Shown here: positions 1-5,938 of the stretch, piece after piece
How the letters are laid out: each line of letters opens with the position of its first letter
How positions within the stretch are numbered: the stretch's first letter is position 1
Source of the DNA: an uncultured Prevotella sp.
GTDB lineage: Bacteria > Bacteroidota > Bacteroidia > Bacteroidales > Bacteroidaceae
Direction of reading: 5' to 3'
Assembly: GCA_900556795.1 (NCBI GenBank)
Contig: USQD01000100.1
Location: 1-7,004, forward strand
DNA length: 7,004 nt
The notes under the pieces: generated by a model
Seen by the model: only the letters and a program-made list of their open reading frames with translations
The model's database searches: none
Told to the model about the DNA's origin: nothing
Position numbers and translations under genes: made by a program

Positions 1-36
1 GATCAGCTCCTTAATCTTTTCTACTTGTTTGCTCAT
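1..36 (-). CDS. N-terminal fragment of an unidentified protein (runs off left edge)
   Basis: An ATG read on the minus strand at 36-34 opens a frame coding MSKQVEKIKELI before the window ends. An in-frame TAA lies three codons upstream (45-43), so this ATG is the first possible start. A Bacteroidetes-type promoter lies about 95 bases upstream (130-160), and the leader just before the ATG is AT-rich with no Shine-Dalgarno, as is common in this phylum. The 12 residues suggest a soluble, charged, helical N-terminus with no signal peptide. They are too few to name a family and I do not recognise the gene. The case for a real gene rests on promoter, start and upstream stop together. Confidence 0.55.
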   Translation of the reverse strand, partial: MSKQVEKIKELI

Positions 37-129
37 AATTGATTATTATGTATTATTTCTTTATTCTTTATAGAATGTATTTCTGAATAGATGGGGTGGG
101 GAACGGGCCGTCACCACATAATTCGGGCG

Positions 130-160
130 CAAAGATACGAAAAAAACCGCAGATAGCGAA
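130..160 (-). promoter_or_regulatory. Candidate Bacteroidetes-type promoter for the left-edge gene
   Basis: Read on the minus strand, TATCTTTG at 137-130 is an exact match to the Bacteroidetes -7 consensus TAnnTTTG. Nineteen bases upstream, TTCG at 160-157 is a one-mismatch match to the -33 element TTTG. Transcription would start near 123-125 and leave a leader of roughly 90 bases before the ATG at 36. The -33 element coincides with the tetraloop of the terminator of the preceding gene. The -7 box is convincing; the -33 call is weaker. Confidence 0.5.
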
Positions 161-172
161 CTATCTACGGTT
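139..172 (-). terminator. Rho-independent terminator of the TonB-dependent receptor gene
   Basis: On the minus strand a 12-bp stem (172-161 with 156-145, one G·U wobble) closes a TTCG tetraloop at 160-157 and runs into seven T (146-140). The T run is on the minus-strand 3' side only, so it terminates leftward transcription. It begins about 40 bases after the receptor stop codon (215-213). UUCG is a well-known extra-stable RNA tetraloop, so this should be an efficient terminator. Confidence 0.9.
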
Positions 173-212
173 AAATATTTAGAATATTGTGAAAAATCTC
201 CACTTTTGGGTT

Positions 213-2624
213 CTAAAATTCCAGAAGTACACGGGCATTGAGCTGGCGGCCTGTCAGATAATTAGGCACGGCATACTGCTGATTGGTGACATCGGTTACC
301 CAGTAGTAGCTGTTCACGTTGTCGATGCCGAAGAGGTTGAGGCAGTCTACGCCCAGCGTTACGTTCTTCAGGAAGGTCTTCTTCTCCCGGCGGCTGTTGT
401 TGAGCAGCTGATAGCTCATTCCGATATCGGCACGGCGATAGGCGGTGGCACGGAAACTGTTGGTCTCCAACTCCTTGTGGGGGGCGGCGAATGGCAATCC
501 GTCGGCAAAGGCAAGCTTCAGCGACATGCGCCATTTCTTGCTGCCAGGGAAGTAGTCGGTGAAGAAGAGGTTCACGGCATAGCGCTGGTCGGTAGGCAGA
601 GGGATGCTCTTGCCTCCCAGATTCATCCTGGTATCCATGAGCGAGAGGCTGAGCCATGAATCCGTGCCCGGTACAAACTCGCCATAGAGCTTGAAATCGA
701 GTCCGGCTGCATGACCGCTGCATTCGTTCTGTCCGTAATATACTACCTTCACGTTGCTGACTGAGTAGGGAACCAGGTTGGCCAATGCCTTATAGTAGGC
801 CTCGGCAGAGAACTTGAACCGCTGGTTGTTCATGCGGAAACGGTAGTCGTATCCGGCGATGAAGTGGATGCTTCGCTGGCTCTTGATCTTCTCGTTGAGC
901 GATGCTACGGTCACTCCGTTGACGGTTGTCGTATCTCGCAGCTCTTTGAAGAATGGTGCCTGATAGTATAGTCCGGCTGCCAGGCGGAGCGTGGTGTTCT
1001 CGTGGTTTGCCGGAATGATGGCGAGAGAGATGCGTGGACTCAGGATCGTCTCGCGGTTGAAGTTCCAGTGACTCATGCGCACACCATAGTTCAGCGTGTA
1101 ATGCGTCTGCCCGTTTCCGGTGCTGTCGGCAGTACCGCCAGAGAATCGGTAGGTGTCCTGTATGTAGGTTTCCATACGGTTGGCATTCAGCTCGTTACGG
1201 GCTTTCATGGAATAAATCATATAGAGGTCCTTTCCGGTGTGGGGAACGCTGTATCCGGCAGAATCGCGCATCTCGTATTCGATGGAATTCTCTTCGATAT
1301 GTTCCCTTTTCAGGGTGACAGCCGCCTCCACGTTGTGCTTCTGTACCTTGTGGCGCAGCATCAGCTTGGCGCTCATCACGCGGGCTGTGAGGTAGTTGCG
1401 GGCATGCTCGAAATAGGTTCCCACGCCCAGGTTCTCTGATGTCTCTGTCTGGTCGAGCCAGTACTGTCCCTGGATGTCGTATTTTTCCTGTTCCTTGGTA
1501 TAGAAGGCGCTTCCCAGGAGCGAGAGACTGGTGTTCTGAGTGATGTTCCGGGTGATGCCGAGGGTTCCGAAATAGGTGAGGAAGCGGTCTTTCTCATGTC
1601 CGTCGAAATATACTCTGAAACTCTTCACGTTCTCCATCGTTCCGAACGATGTCTCGCGGTCGGACGGTTCGAAGTTGTAATGGTTGTCAGAGATATATCC
1701 TATGAAGTCTATCTTCCATCGCTTGTTGGGCTGATAGCTCAGATAGGTCTGATAGTCAAGATAATTCGGCTTGTATTCTCCCTTCGTCTCCAGCGAGCCG
1801 AGGAGGTAGGAGGTGGTCTTGTATCTCACGCTGTTGAGCCATGACAGCTTCCGGGTTCCTATACCGATATAGGCATCGGTACCCAGCAGGCTGGCTGCTA
1901 GGCTTCCTTCCACCAAAGGCTTCTTGCCCTTGGCTTTCAGCGTCTTGTAGGTGATGTCGAGTGCCGAGCTCATCTTGTCGCCGTATTTCGCTCCGTAGCC
2001 TCCGGTAGAGAAGCCAATTTTGTCTACCATGTAAGGATTGATGACGGAAAGACCTTCCTGCTGACCGCTGCGGACGAGGAACGGACGGTATACTTCCACA
2101 TTATTAATATATACAGAGTTCTCGTCGAAGGCACCGCCACGCACGTTGTACTGCGAGGAAAGTTCGCTGTGGGTGCTGACTCCAGCCTGCTGCTGGATGA
2201 TGCCCTCCACGCCGTTGCCGTTGGCAGAAGGAGCCATCCTGATGTCCTTGACCTTGATGTCCTGCGTCTGGTCAGACTGTATCTTCTCTCCCGTCACATT
2301 CACGTCGCCCAGCATCGTGGCATCGGTATGTAGCACCACCTGGAGGGTCTGCTTTCCTCTAGGCTTTCTCAGGATGCGCACCTTGGTCTTGTAGCCTATC
2401 ATCGAGAATTTGACGGCTACACTGTCGGCAGAATGCAGATGCATGCTGAATTCTCCCCTGAGCGAAGTGAAAGCCACCTTGCCCTGGCTGGCTACGGAAA
2501 CCGTGGCAAGTTCTACGGGATTATTGTCGTCATCGGTGACTCTACCTTGCAGCGTGAATTCCTGTGCCATCATCTTCAGGGTGGCAATCAGGCATATTGT
2601 CATGATAAATAATTTCTGTTTCAT
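213..2624 (-). CDS. TonB-dependent outer membrane receptor with carboxypeptidase-like N-terminal domain
   Basis: A complete 803-residue protein expected to form a TonB-gated outer-membrane channel that imports a scarce substrate using energy from TonB-ExbB-ExbD. Residues 1-20 are a Sec signal peptide (basic start, hydrophobic core, cleavage near MMAQ/E). Residues about 22-100 form a carboxypeptidase regulatory-like beta-sandwich (FTLQGRVTDDDNNPVELATV). The plug spans about 110-228, with YNVRGGAFDENSVYINN at 159-175 and DKMSSALDITYK at 216-227. The remainder is a beta-barrel ending in a terminal Phe, the usual Bam-recognition residue. The start at 2624 puts the signal peptide first. No SusD-like gene is adjacent, so it is probably a stand-alone receptor rather than half of a SusCD pair. 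The substrate cannot be read from the sequence. It is divergent from a sulfur amino-acid enzyme gene and closed by the terminator at 139-172. I found no clear promoter of its own. Confidence 0.93.
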   Translation of the reverse strand: MKQKLFIMTICLIATLKMMAQEFTLQGRVTDDDNNPVELATVSVASQGKVAFTSLRGEFSMHLHSADSVAVKFSMIGYKTKVRILRKPRGKQTLQVVLHTDATMLGDVNVTGEKIQSDQTQDIKVKDIRMAPSANGNGVEGIIQQQAGVSTHSELSSQYNVRGGAFDENSVYINNVEVYRPFLVRSGQQEGLSVINPYMVDKIGFSTGGYGAKYGDKMSSALDITYKTLKAKGKKPLVEGSLAASLLGTDAYIGIGTRKLSWLNSVRYKTTSYLLGSLETKGEYKPNYLDYQTYLSYQPNKRWKIDFIGYISDNHYNFEPSDRETSFGTMENVKSFRVYFDGHEKDRFLTYFGTLGITRNITQNTSLSLLGSAFYTKEQEKYDIQGQYWLDQTETSENLGVGTYFEHARNYLTARVMSAKLMLRHKVQKHNVEAAVTLKREHIEENSIEYEMRDSAGYSVPHTGKDLYMIYSMKARNELNANRMETYIQDTYRFSGGTADSTGNGQTHYTLNYGVRMSHWNFNRETILSPRISLAIIPANHENTTLRLAAGLYYQAPFFKELRDTTTVNGVTVASLNEKIKSQRSIHFIAGYDYRFRMNNQRFKFSAEAYYKALANLVPYSVSNVKVVYYGQNECSGHAAGLDFKLYGEFVPGTDSWLSLSLMDTRMNLGGKSIPLPTDQRYAVNLFFTDYFPGSKKWRMSLKLAFADGLPFAAPHKELETNSFRATAYRRADIGMSYQLLNNSRREKKTFLKNVTLGVDCLNLFGIDNVNSYYWVTDVTNQQYAVPNYLTGRQLNARVLLEF

Positions 2625-2659
2625 GTAGTATTTAACGCAGAAAGTTGATTTTTATTATA

Positions 2660-2681
2660 AAATACCTAATCTTTGGTATTT
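2660..2681. promoter_or_regulatory. Operator-like near-palindrome in the divergent gap
   Basis: AAATACC at 2660-2666 and GGTATTT at 2675-2681 are perfect inverted repeats around an 8-base spacer. Within the spacer two more base pairs match, giving 9 of 11 symmetric positions over 22 bp. The right arm overlaps the putative -33 element of the rightward promoter (2679-2682). The site lies 36 bases from the start codon of the receptor gene on the other side. Size and symmetry suit a dimeric helix-turn-helix regulator that could repress one or both divergent genes. It lacks a T run and sits upstream of both genes, so a terminator is unlikely. The regulator is unknown. Confidence 0.45.
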
Positions 2682-2708
2682 GTATATCGCATTTTTTTAG
2701 TACTTTTG
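2679..2708 (+). promoter_or_regulatory. Bacteroidetes-type promoter for the PLP-enzyme operon
   Basis: TACTTTTG at 2701-2708 matches the -7 consensus TAnnTTTG exactly and is followed by CA, a common extension. TTTG at 2679-2682 supplies the -33 element with an 18-base spacer, close to the usual 19. Transcription should begin near 2714-2716 and leave a leader of about 45 bases, which is too short for a SAM or similar riboswitch. The leader is A-rich, with an AGAGAG at 2742-2747 that is only weakly Shine-Dalgarno-like. Confidence 0.7.
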
Positions 2709-2759
2709 CAGCCAAGATATAGCAAATATTAAAATATAAAAAGAGAGATTAATAGAAAA

Positions 2760-3938
2760 ATGAAAAAACAGACTCAGGCCATTCATGTGGCATACGAACG
2801 TAGAGATGCTTATGATTCATTGAGCGTTCCGGTATATAATACGCTGGCTTACGAATTTGACAATGCAGCCATCATGTCGGATGCCTTTACGGACAAGATC
2901 AAGGCTCCGGATTATTCGCGCGTGGAGAATCCTACGGTTACCAACCTGGAGCGCCGCATCGAGGCGCTGACCGGTGCGCAGCATGTTACAGCCTTCAATT
3001 CGGGTATGGCTGCTATCAGCAATACGCTGATGGCGCTTGCTGCACAGGGCAAGAACATCGTCAGCTCCAAGCATCTCTTCGGCAATACCTATGCATTGCT
3101 GGTTGCCACCTTGCGCCGTTTCGGAGTGAAGGTCCGACTGCGCGATCTGACCAATATAGAAGAGGTACGCGAGGCAATTGATGAGGATACCTGCTGCGTG
3201 TTCCTGGAAATCATTACCAATCCGCAGCTGGAGGTGGCCGACCTGAAGGCGCTTTCTGAGGTGGCTCACGAGAAGAATGTGCCCCTGGTGGCTGATACTA
3301 CCATCATTCCTTTCACCCAGTTCTCGGCTAAGGATCTGGGCGTGGATGTCGAGGTGGTATCCAGTTCCAAGTATATCAGTGGCGGTGCTACATCGCTTGG
3401 CGGTGTGGTCATCGATTACGGTACTCCCTATCATGGCGATTTTGCCAAGCGTCTCTATGGTGAGATGCTTTTCAACTTTGGTGCCTACATGACTCCGCAG
3501 GTGGCTTATATGCAGACCATCGGACTGGAGACGCTCGATGCGCGTTATCGCGTGCAGAGCAGCAATGCGCTGGAGCTGGCAAGGAAGCTTCAGACGCTCC
3601 CTCAGATCAAGCGTGTGAACTATGTGGGTTTGGAGGATAATCCATTCCATGAGTTGGCAAAGAAGCAGTTTGGCAAGACTGCCGGAGCGATGATCTGCAT
3701 CGATTTGGAGGATAAGGAGGCATGTTTCAGTTTCCTGAACCATTTGAAGCTGATTCATCGTGCCACCAATCTCTTCGACAACCGTTCGCTAGCCATCCAT
3801 CCTGCCAGCACCATCTTTGGCGGCTTCTCGGAGCGTATGCGTCAGAGCATGGATGTCTTGGATACTACCGTAAGACTGAGTGTCGGATTGGAGGATGTTG
3901 ATGATCTGTTTGAGGACATCAAGCAGGCGTTGGGGTAA
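2760..3938 (+). CDS. Cys/Met-metabolism PLP-dependent enzyme (cystathionine gamma-synthase / O-acylhomoserine sulfhydrylase family)
   Basis: A complete 392-residue cytosolic fold-type I PLP enzyme of the trans-sulfuration family. Landmarks in order: DYSRVENPT at 51-59 (Tyr-Ser-Arg reaching the neighbouring subunit's cofactor phosphate), NSGMAA at 80-85 (phosphate loop), Asp179 in ADTTIIPF (pyridine nitrogen), Lys204 in SSSKYISGG (internal aldimine), HPAST at 347-351 and Arg372 in RLSVGLEDVDD (substrate carboxylate). Two positions depart from the common form: DTT where DNT is usual, and HPASTIF where HPASTTH is usual. This may mark a subfamily with different specificity. Length suits cystathionine gamma-synthase or beta/gamma-lyase better than MetY, which is usually about 430. 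The neighbour at 4034 is a cystathionine beta-lyase-like enzyme. Together they could convert activated homoserine and cysteine to homocysteine, but a methionine gamma-lyase or sulfhydrylase role is not excluded. The start at 2760 follows a good promoter. Family is certain; exact reaction is open. Confidence 0.9.
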   Translation: MKKQTQAIHVAYERRDAYDSLSVPVYNTLAYEFDNAAIMSDAFTDKIKAPDYSRVENPTVTNLERRIEALTGAQHVTAFNSGMAAISNTLMALAAQGKNIVSSKHLFGNTYALLVATLRRFGVKVRLRDLTNIEEVREAIDEDTCCVFLEIITNPQLEVADLKALSEVAHEKNVPLVADTTIIPFTQFSAKDLGVDVEVVSSSKYISGGATSLGGVVIDYGTPYHGDFAKRLYGEMLFNFGAYMTPQVAYMQTIGLETLDARYRVQSSNALELARKLQTLPQIKRVNYVGLEDNPFHELAKKQFGKTAGAMICIDLEDKEACFSFLNHLKLIHRATNLFDNRSLAIHPASTIFGGFSERMRQSMDVLDTTVRLSVGLEDVDDLFEDIKQALG

Positions 3939-3967
3939 GTGAAGTAAGTGAAGAACGAAGAGTGAAG
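3938..3967. repeat. Imperfect heptamer repeat AGTGAAG (about 4 units)
   Basis: AGTGAAG occurs at 3938-3944, 3947-3953 and 3961-3967, with a variant AACGAAG at 3954-3960. A 2-base TA separates the first two units; the rest are contiguous. The first unit begins on the last base of the preceding gene's stop codon. The tract is non-coding and contributes to the gap between the two PLP-enzyme genes. Confidence 0.7.
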
Positions 3968-3990
3968 AATTCAACGGCTTTACTAATCAT

Positions 3991-4025
3991 AAAGTTCAAA
4001 GTTCAAAGCTCAAAGTTCAAAGTTA
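3991..4025. repeat. Tandem heptamer repeat AAAGTTC (5 units)
   Basis: Five head-to-tail 7-base units occupy 35 bp: AAAGTTC at 3991, 3998 and 4012, AAAGCTC at 4005 and AAAGTTA at 4019. The tract ends 8 bases before the ATG of the MalY-like gene, with a run of eight A between. Because 7 is not a multiple of 3, copy-number change would shift any frame crossing it. This is one reason to place the start of the next gene downstream, at 4034. Slippage would then alter only the leader length. Confidence 0.85.
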
Positions 4026-4033
4026 AAAAAAAT

Positions 4034-5212
4034 ATGAAGTACGATTTTGATAAAATAATTGACCGTTCGGGTAGCGGCGACCTCAAGCACGAGGCGCTGC
4101 AGCCACGCTGGGGAAGAACCGATCTGCTGCCTCTCTGGGTAGCGGATATGGACTTCGAGACCCCCGATTTCATCACCGATGCCCTGAAGGCACGTCTGGA
4201 ACATTCGCTCTTCGGATATACCGTAGAGCCGGAAGACTATCTGCCCTGCATCATCGATTGGGTGAAGGCTCATCATCAGTGGGATGTGGAGCGTGACTGG
4301 ATTCGCTTTATTCCGGGCATCGTGAAGGGAATAGGACTGGTGGTGAATGTCTTTACCAGGGAAGATGAGAAGGTCATCATCCAGCCACCCGTTTATCATC
4401 CTTTCCGGCTCACCCCGCAGGGAAACGGCCGCGAGGTGGTTTTCAATCCGCTGAAGATGCGCCAGGACGGATATTACGAGATGGATTTCGAAAATCTGGA
4501 AAAGGTGTGTGATGAGAAGTGCAAGGTGCTGATTCTATGTAACCCTCATAATCCGGGAGGTATTACATGGGACAAGGAAACGCTGCAGCGACTGGCTGAC
4601 TTCTGCTACGAGCATCATCTGCTGGTAATCAGCGATGAGATTCATGCTGACATGGCTCTCTTCGGACACAAGCATATTCCTTTTGCATCGGTCAGCGACC
4701 ATGCACGCGATATCAGCATCACCTTCCAGGCTCCTTCCAAGACCTTCAATATTGCCGGTATCGTGAGCAGTTATGCCATCATTCCTAGTGAGGAGATACG
4801 CAGGAAGTTCTATCCTTGGCTGTCTGCCAACGAACTGGATGAGCCTACGCTCTTTGCTCCGATTGCTACGGTAGCAGCCTTCAGGAAGGGGGAGGAGTGG
4901 CGCAGGCAGATGCTGGCATATATCGAGGATAATATCCGCTTTGTAGAGGATTTCTGCAAGGAGCATATTCCGGGCATCCGTCCGCTCCGTCCGCAGGCTT
5001 CGTTCCTGGTATGGCTGAACTGCAGGGATTTGCATCTCTCTCATGATCAGCTTCTGGATCTTTTCATCGACAAGGCTCATCTTGCCTTGAATGACGGTGA
5101 GATGTTTGGTCCTGGTGGCGAAGGTTTCATGCGACTGAATGTGGCAGAGCCTAGAAGCGTGCTGAAGCAGGCGCTTCAGCAGTTGTCAGAAGTTGTAAGA
5201 GAATTAGATTAA
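4034..5212 (+). CDS. patB: MalY/PatB-family PLP-dependent C-S lyase (cystathionine beta-lyase type)
   Basis: A 392-residue cytosolic fold-type I aminotransferase-like enzyme. MalY/PatB members cleave the C-S bond of cystathionine or cysteine S-conjugates to thiol (or homocysteine), pyruvate and ammonia. It opens with MKYDFDKIIDR, followed by LPLWVADMDFETP at 32-44, the typical MalY N-terminal motif. Further landmarks are Tyr121 in PPVYHPF, NPHNPGG at 170-176, Asp201 in ISDEIHAD (pyridine nitrogen), Lys236 in APSKTFNIAG (Schiff base) and Arg367 in FMRLNVAEPR (carboxylate). I chose ATG 4034. The GTG at 3962 would add 24 residues translated from heptamer repeats, whereas family proteins start at the KYDFD region. 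It lies 95 bases after the trans-sulfuration-family gene with no recognisable promoter between, so co-transcription is likely. In E. coli, MalY also represses the maltose regulator MalT; nothing here suggests that. The physiological substrate is uncertain. Confidence 0.92.
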   Translation: MKYDFDKIIDRSGSGDLKHEALQPRWGRTDLLPLWVADMDFETPDFITDALKARLEHSLFGYTVEPEDYLPCIIDWVKAHHQWDVERDWIRFIPGIVKGIGLVVNVFTREDEKVIIQPPVYHPFRLTPQGNGREVVFNPLKMRQDGYYEMDFENLEKVCDEKCKVLILCNPHNPGGITWDKETLQRLADFCYEHHLLVISDEIHADMALFGHKHIPFASVSDHARDISITFQAPSKTFNIAGIVSSYAIIPSEEIRRKFYPWLSANELDEPTLFAPIATVAAFRKGEEWRRQMLAYIEDNIRFVEDFCKEHIPGIRPLRPQASFLVWLNCRDLHLSHDQLLDLFIDKAHLALNDGEMFGPGGEGFMRLNVAEPRSVLKQALQQLSEVVRELD

Positions 5213-5244
5213 CTCTTTGAGGTTTAAGGATATATAAAATAATG

Positions 5245-5279
5245 AAGGGGTGTGTAGATTGGATTTCTGCACACCCCTT
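5245..5279. terminator. Bidirectional hairpin terminator between convergent genes
   Basis: A 14-bp stem (5245-5258 with 5266-5279, one G-T wobble) encloses a 7-base loop. Its GC-rich core GGGGTGTG/CACACCCC is flanked by AA and TT. It begins 33 bases after the MalY-like stop and ends 18 bases before the stop of the convergent lipoprotein gene, so it can serve both. The rightward T run is short (three T, then ATCG). The leftward side continues TT-CATTATTTTATATA. Neither strand has a perfect T tract, but stem strength and position support the call. Confidence 0.8.
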
Positions 5280-5296
5280 TATCGATTTTCAATAGT

Positions 5297-5848
5297 TTAC
5301 TTATTGAATGCGTAATAGAAGCCATCGTTCATTGCCATACGAACCTGGAAAAGGCCATTCTCGTCGGCTGGAACGTTCATCTTCTCGCCGTTTGGCAGAC
5401 AAGCCTGGATGCTGCCATCCTCATTAAAGCTGAAGAGTTCACGGATATCGCCGTCCTTGCTGTATGACCAGCTCTTTTTCTTCTTGTTGAATACGAAGTA
5501 TGATTTCTCACCCTCTGGGTCGGTAATCTCATAACCGTTCTTCAATGTCTTGATGGCGTACATACGACCATCCTTACCCATTACGTCCTTGGTCTTGCCG
5601 ACATTGGCAATCACCTTTTCGCCTGTCCAGAACTCGATAGAGTTGAGTACGAACAAGTCTGCAACAGAACATACTGCGTATGCAGGACTGATAACGATGA
5701 AAATCAATTCGTTGACGAACTTGTTGTCAGTAGCACGCTTGTTCCAATCCAAAACGTTGTTGGTAAGGCAGAATGAGCCGATACAAGAACTGAGAGTCAT
5801 GGTGCCTAAAGAGACAGCGATGACTGCATTAACCATAAATTTCTTCAT
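5297..5848 (-). CDS. DUF3332-type putative lipoprotein
   Basis: A complete 183-residue protein. Residues 1-21 form a lipoprotein signal peptide with lipobox LSSC and lipidated Cys22, so it should be membrane-anchored in the envelope. The segment after it (GSFCLTNNVLDWN, then a hydrophobic stretch at about 47-69 and NSIEFWTGE) matches what I recall of DUF3332, a family of unknown function. The hydrophobic stretch may be buried or membrane-associated. The C-terminal 100 residues are polar with short alternating strands (KKKKSWSYSKDGDIRELFSFNEDGSI) and look like a small beta-rich domain. No catalytic motif is visible. It lies downstream of pheS on the same strand but behind a strong terminator, so it probably has its own promoter, which I could not find. 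The start at 5848 is fixed by the signal peptide. No function is assigned. Confidence 0.8.
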   Translation of the reverse strand: MKKFMVNAVIAVSLGTMTLSSCIGSFCLTNNVLDWNKRATDNKFVNELIFIVISPAYAVCSVADLFVLNSIEFWTGEKVIANVGKTKDVMGKDGRMYAIKTLKNGYEITDPEGEKSYFVFNKKKKSWSYSKDGDIRELFSFNEDGSIQACLPNGEKMNVPADENGLFQVRMAMNDGFYYAFNK

Positions 5849-5868
5849 AACTTTATGTTTTGAGGTTT

Positions 5869-5915
5869 AAAAAAAATAGGTCTATACGCTAATGATGAGT
5901 TAGCATATAAACCTA
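5869..5915 (-). terminator. Rho-independent terminator of pheS
   Basis: On the minus strand a 16-bp stem (5915-5900 with 5892-5877) closes a 7-base loop and is followed directly by eight T (5876-5869). Two positions pair as G·U on the minus-strand RNA but would be C/A mismatches on the plus-strand RNA, so both the T tract and the pairing point leftward. It starts 23 bases after the pheS stop codon and ends 20 bases before the lipoprotein start codon. Confidence 0.92.
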
Positions 5916-5938
5916 TATACTATATTAAATATGTGTTG

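Noticed and set aside
189..2628. Several open frames of 70-156 codons on either strand inside the receptor gene.
   Set aside because: They overlap a gene with a full set of family motifs, have no homology I recognise, and carry the composition expected of shadow frames.
2712..2742. A possible leftward promoter for the receptor gene (TATCTTGG at 2719-2712 with TTTT about 19 bases upstream).
   Set aside because: The -7 box has one mismatch in its TTTG core and there is no real -33 TTTG. It also overlaps the much better rightward promoter.
2709..2759. A riboswitch or leader peptide upstream of the sulfur amino-acid operon.
   Set aside because: The leader is only about 45 AT-rich bases, with no pairing or conserved core like that of SAM-type riboswitches and no short Met- or Cys-rich frame.
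2817..3758. A 313-codon minus-strand frame opposite the trans-sulfuration-family gene.
   Set aside because: It is long only because the plus-strand gene is GC-biased in this frame. The translation is Leu/His/Ile-rich without domain motifs, and the plus-strand gene has a promoter and all catalytic residues.
3962..4033. A GTG-initiated 24-residue N-terminal extension of the MalY-like protein.
   Set aside because: The extra residues are encoded by the heptamer repeat tract and A run, and MalY/PatB proteins normally begin at the KYDFD region.
5877..5915. A promoter for the lipoprotein gene within the hairpin (TAGGTTTA at 5915-5908).
   Set aside because: The last base of the -7 consensus is wrong and there is no TTTG at the -33 distance. 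The hairpin is better explained as a terminator.
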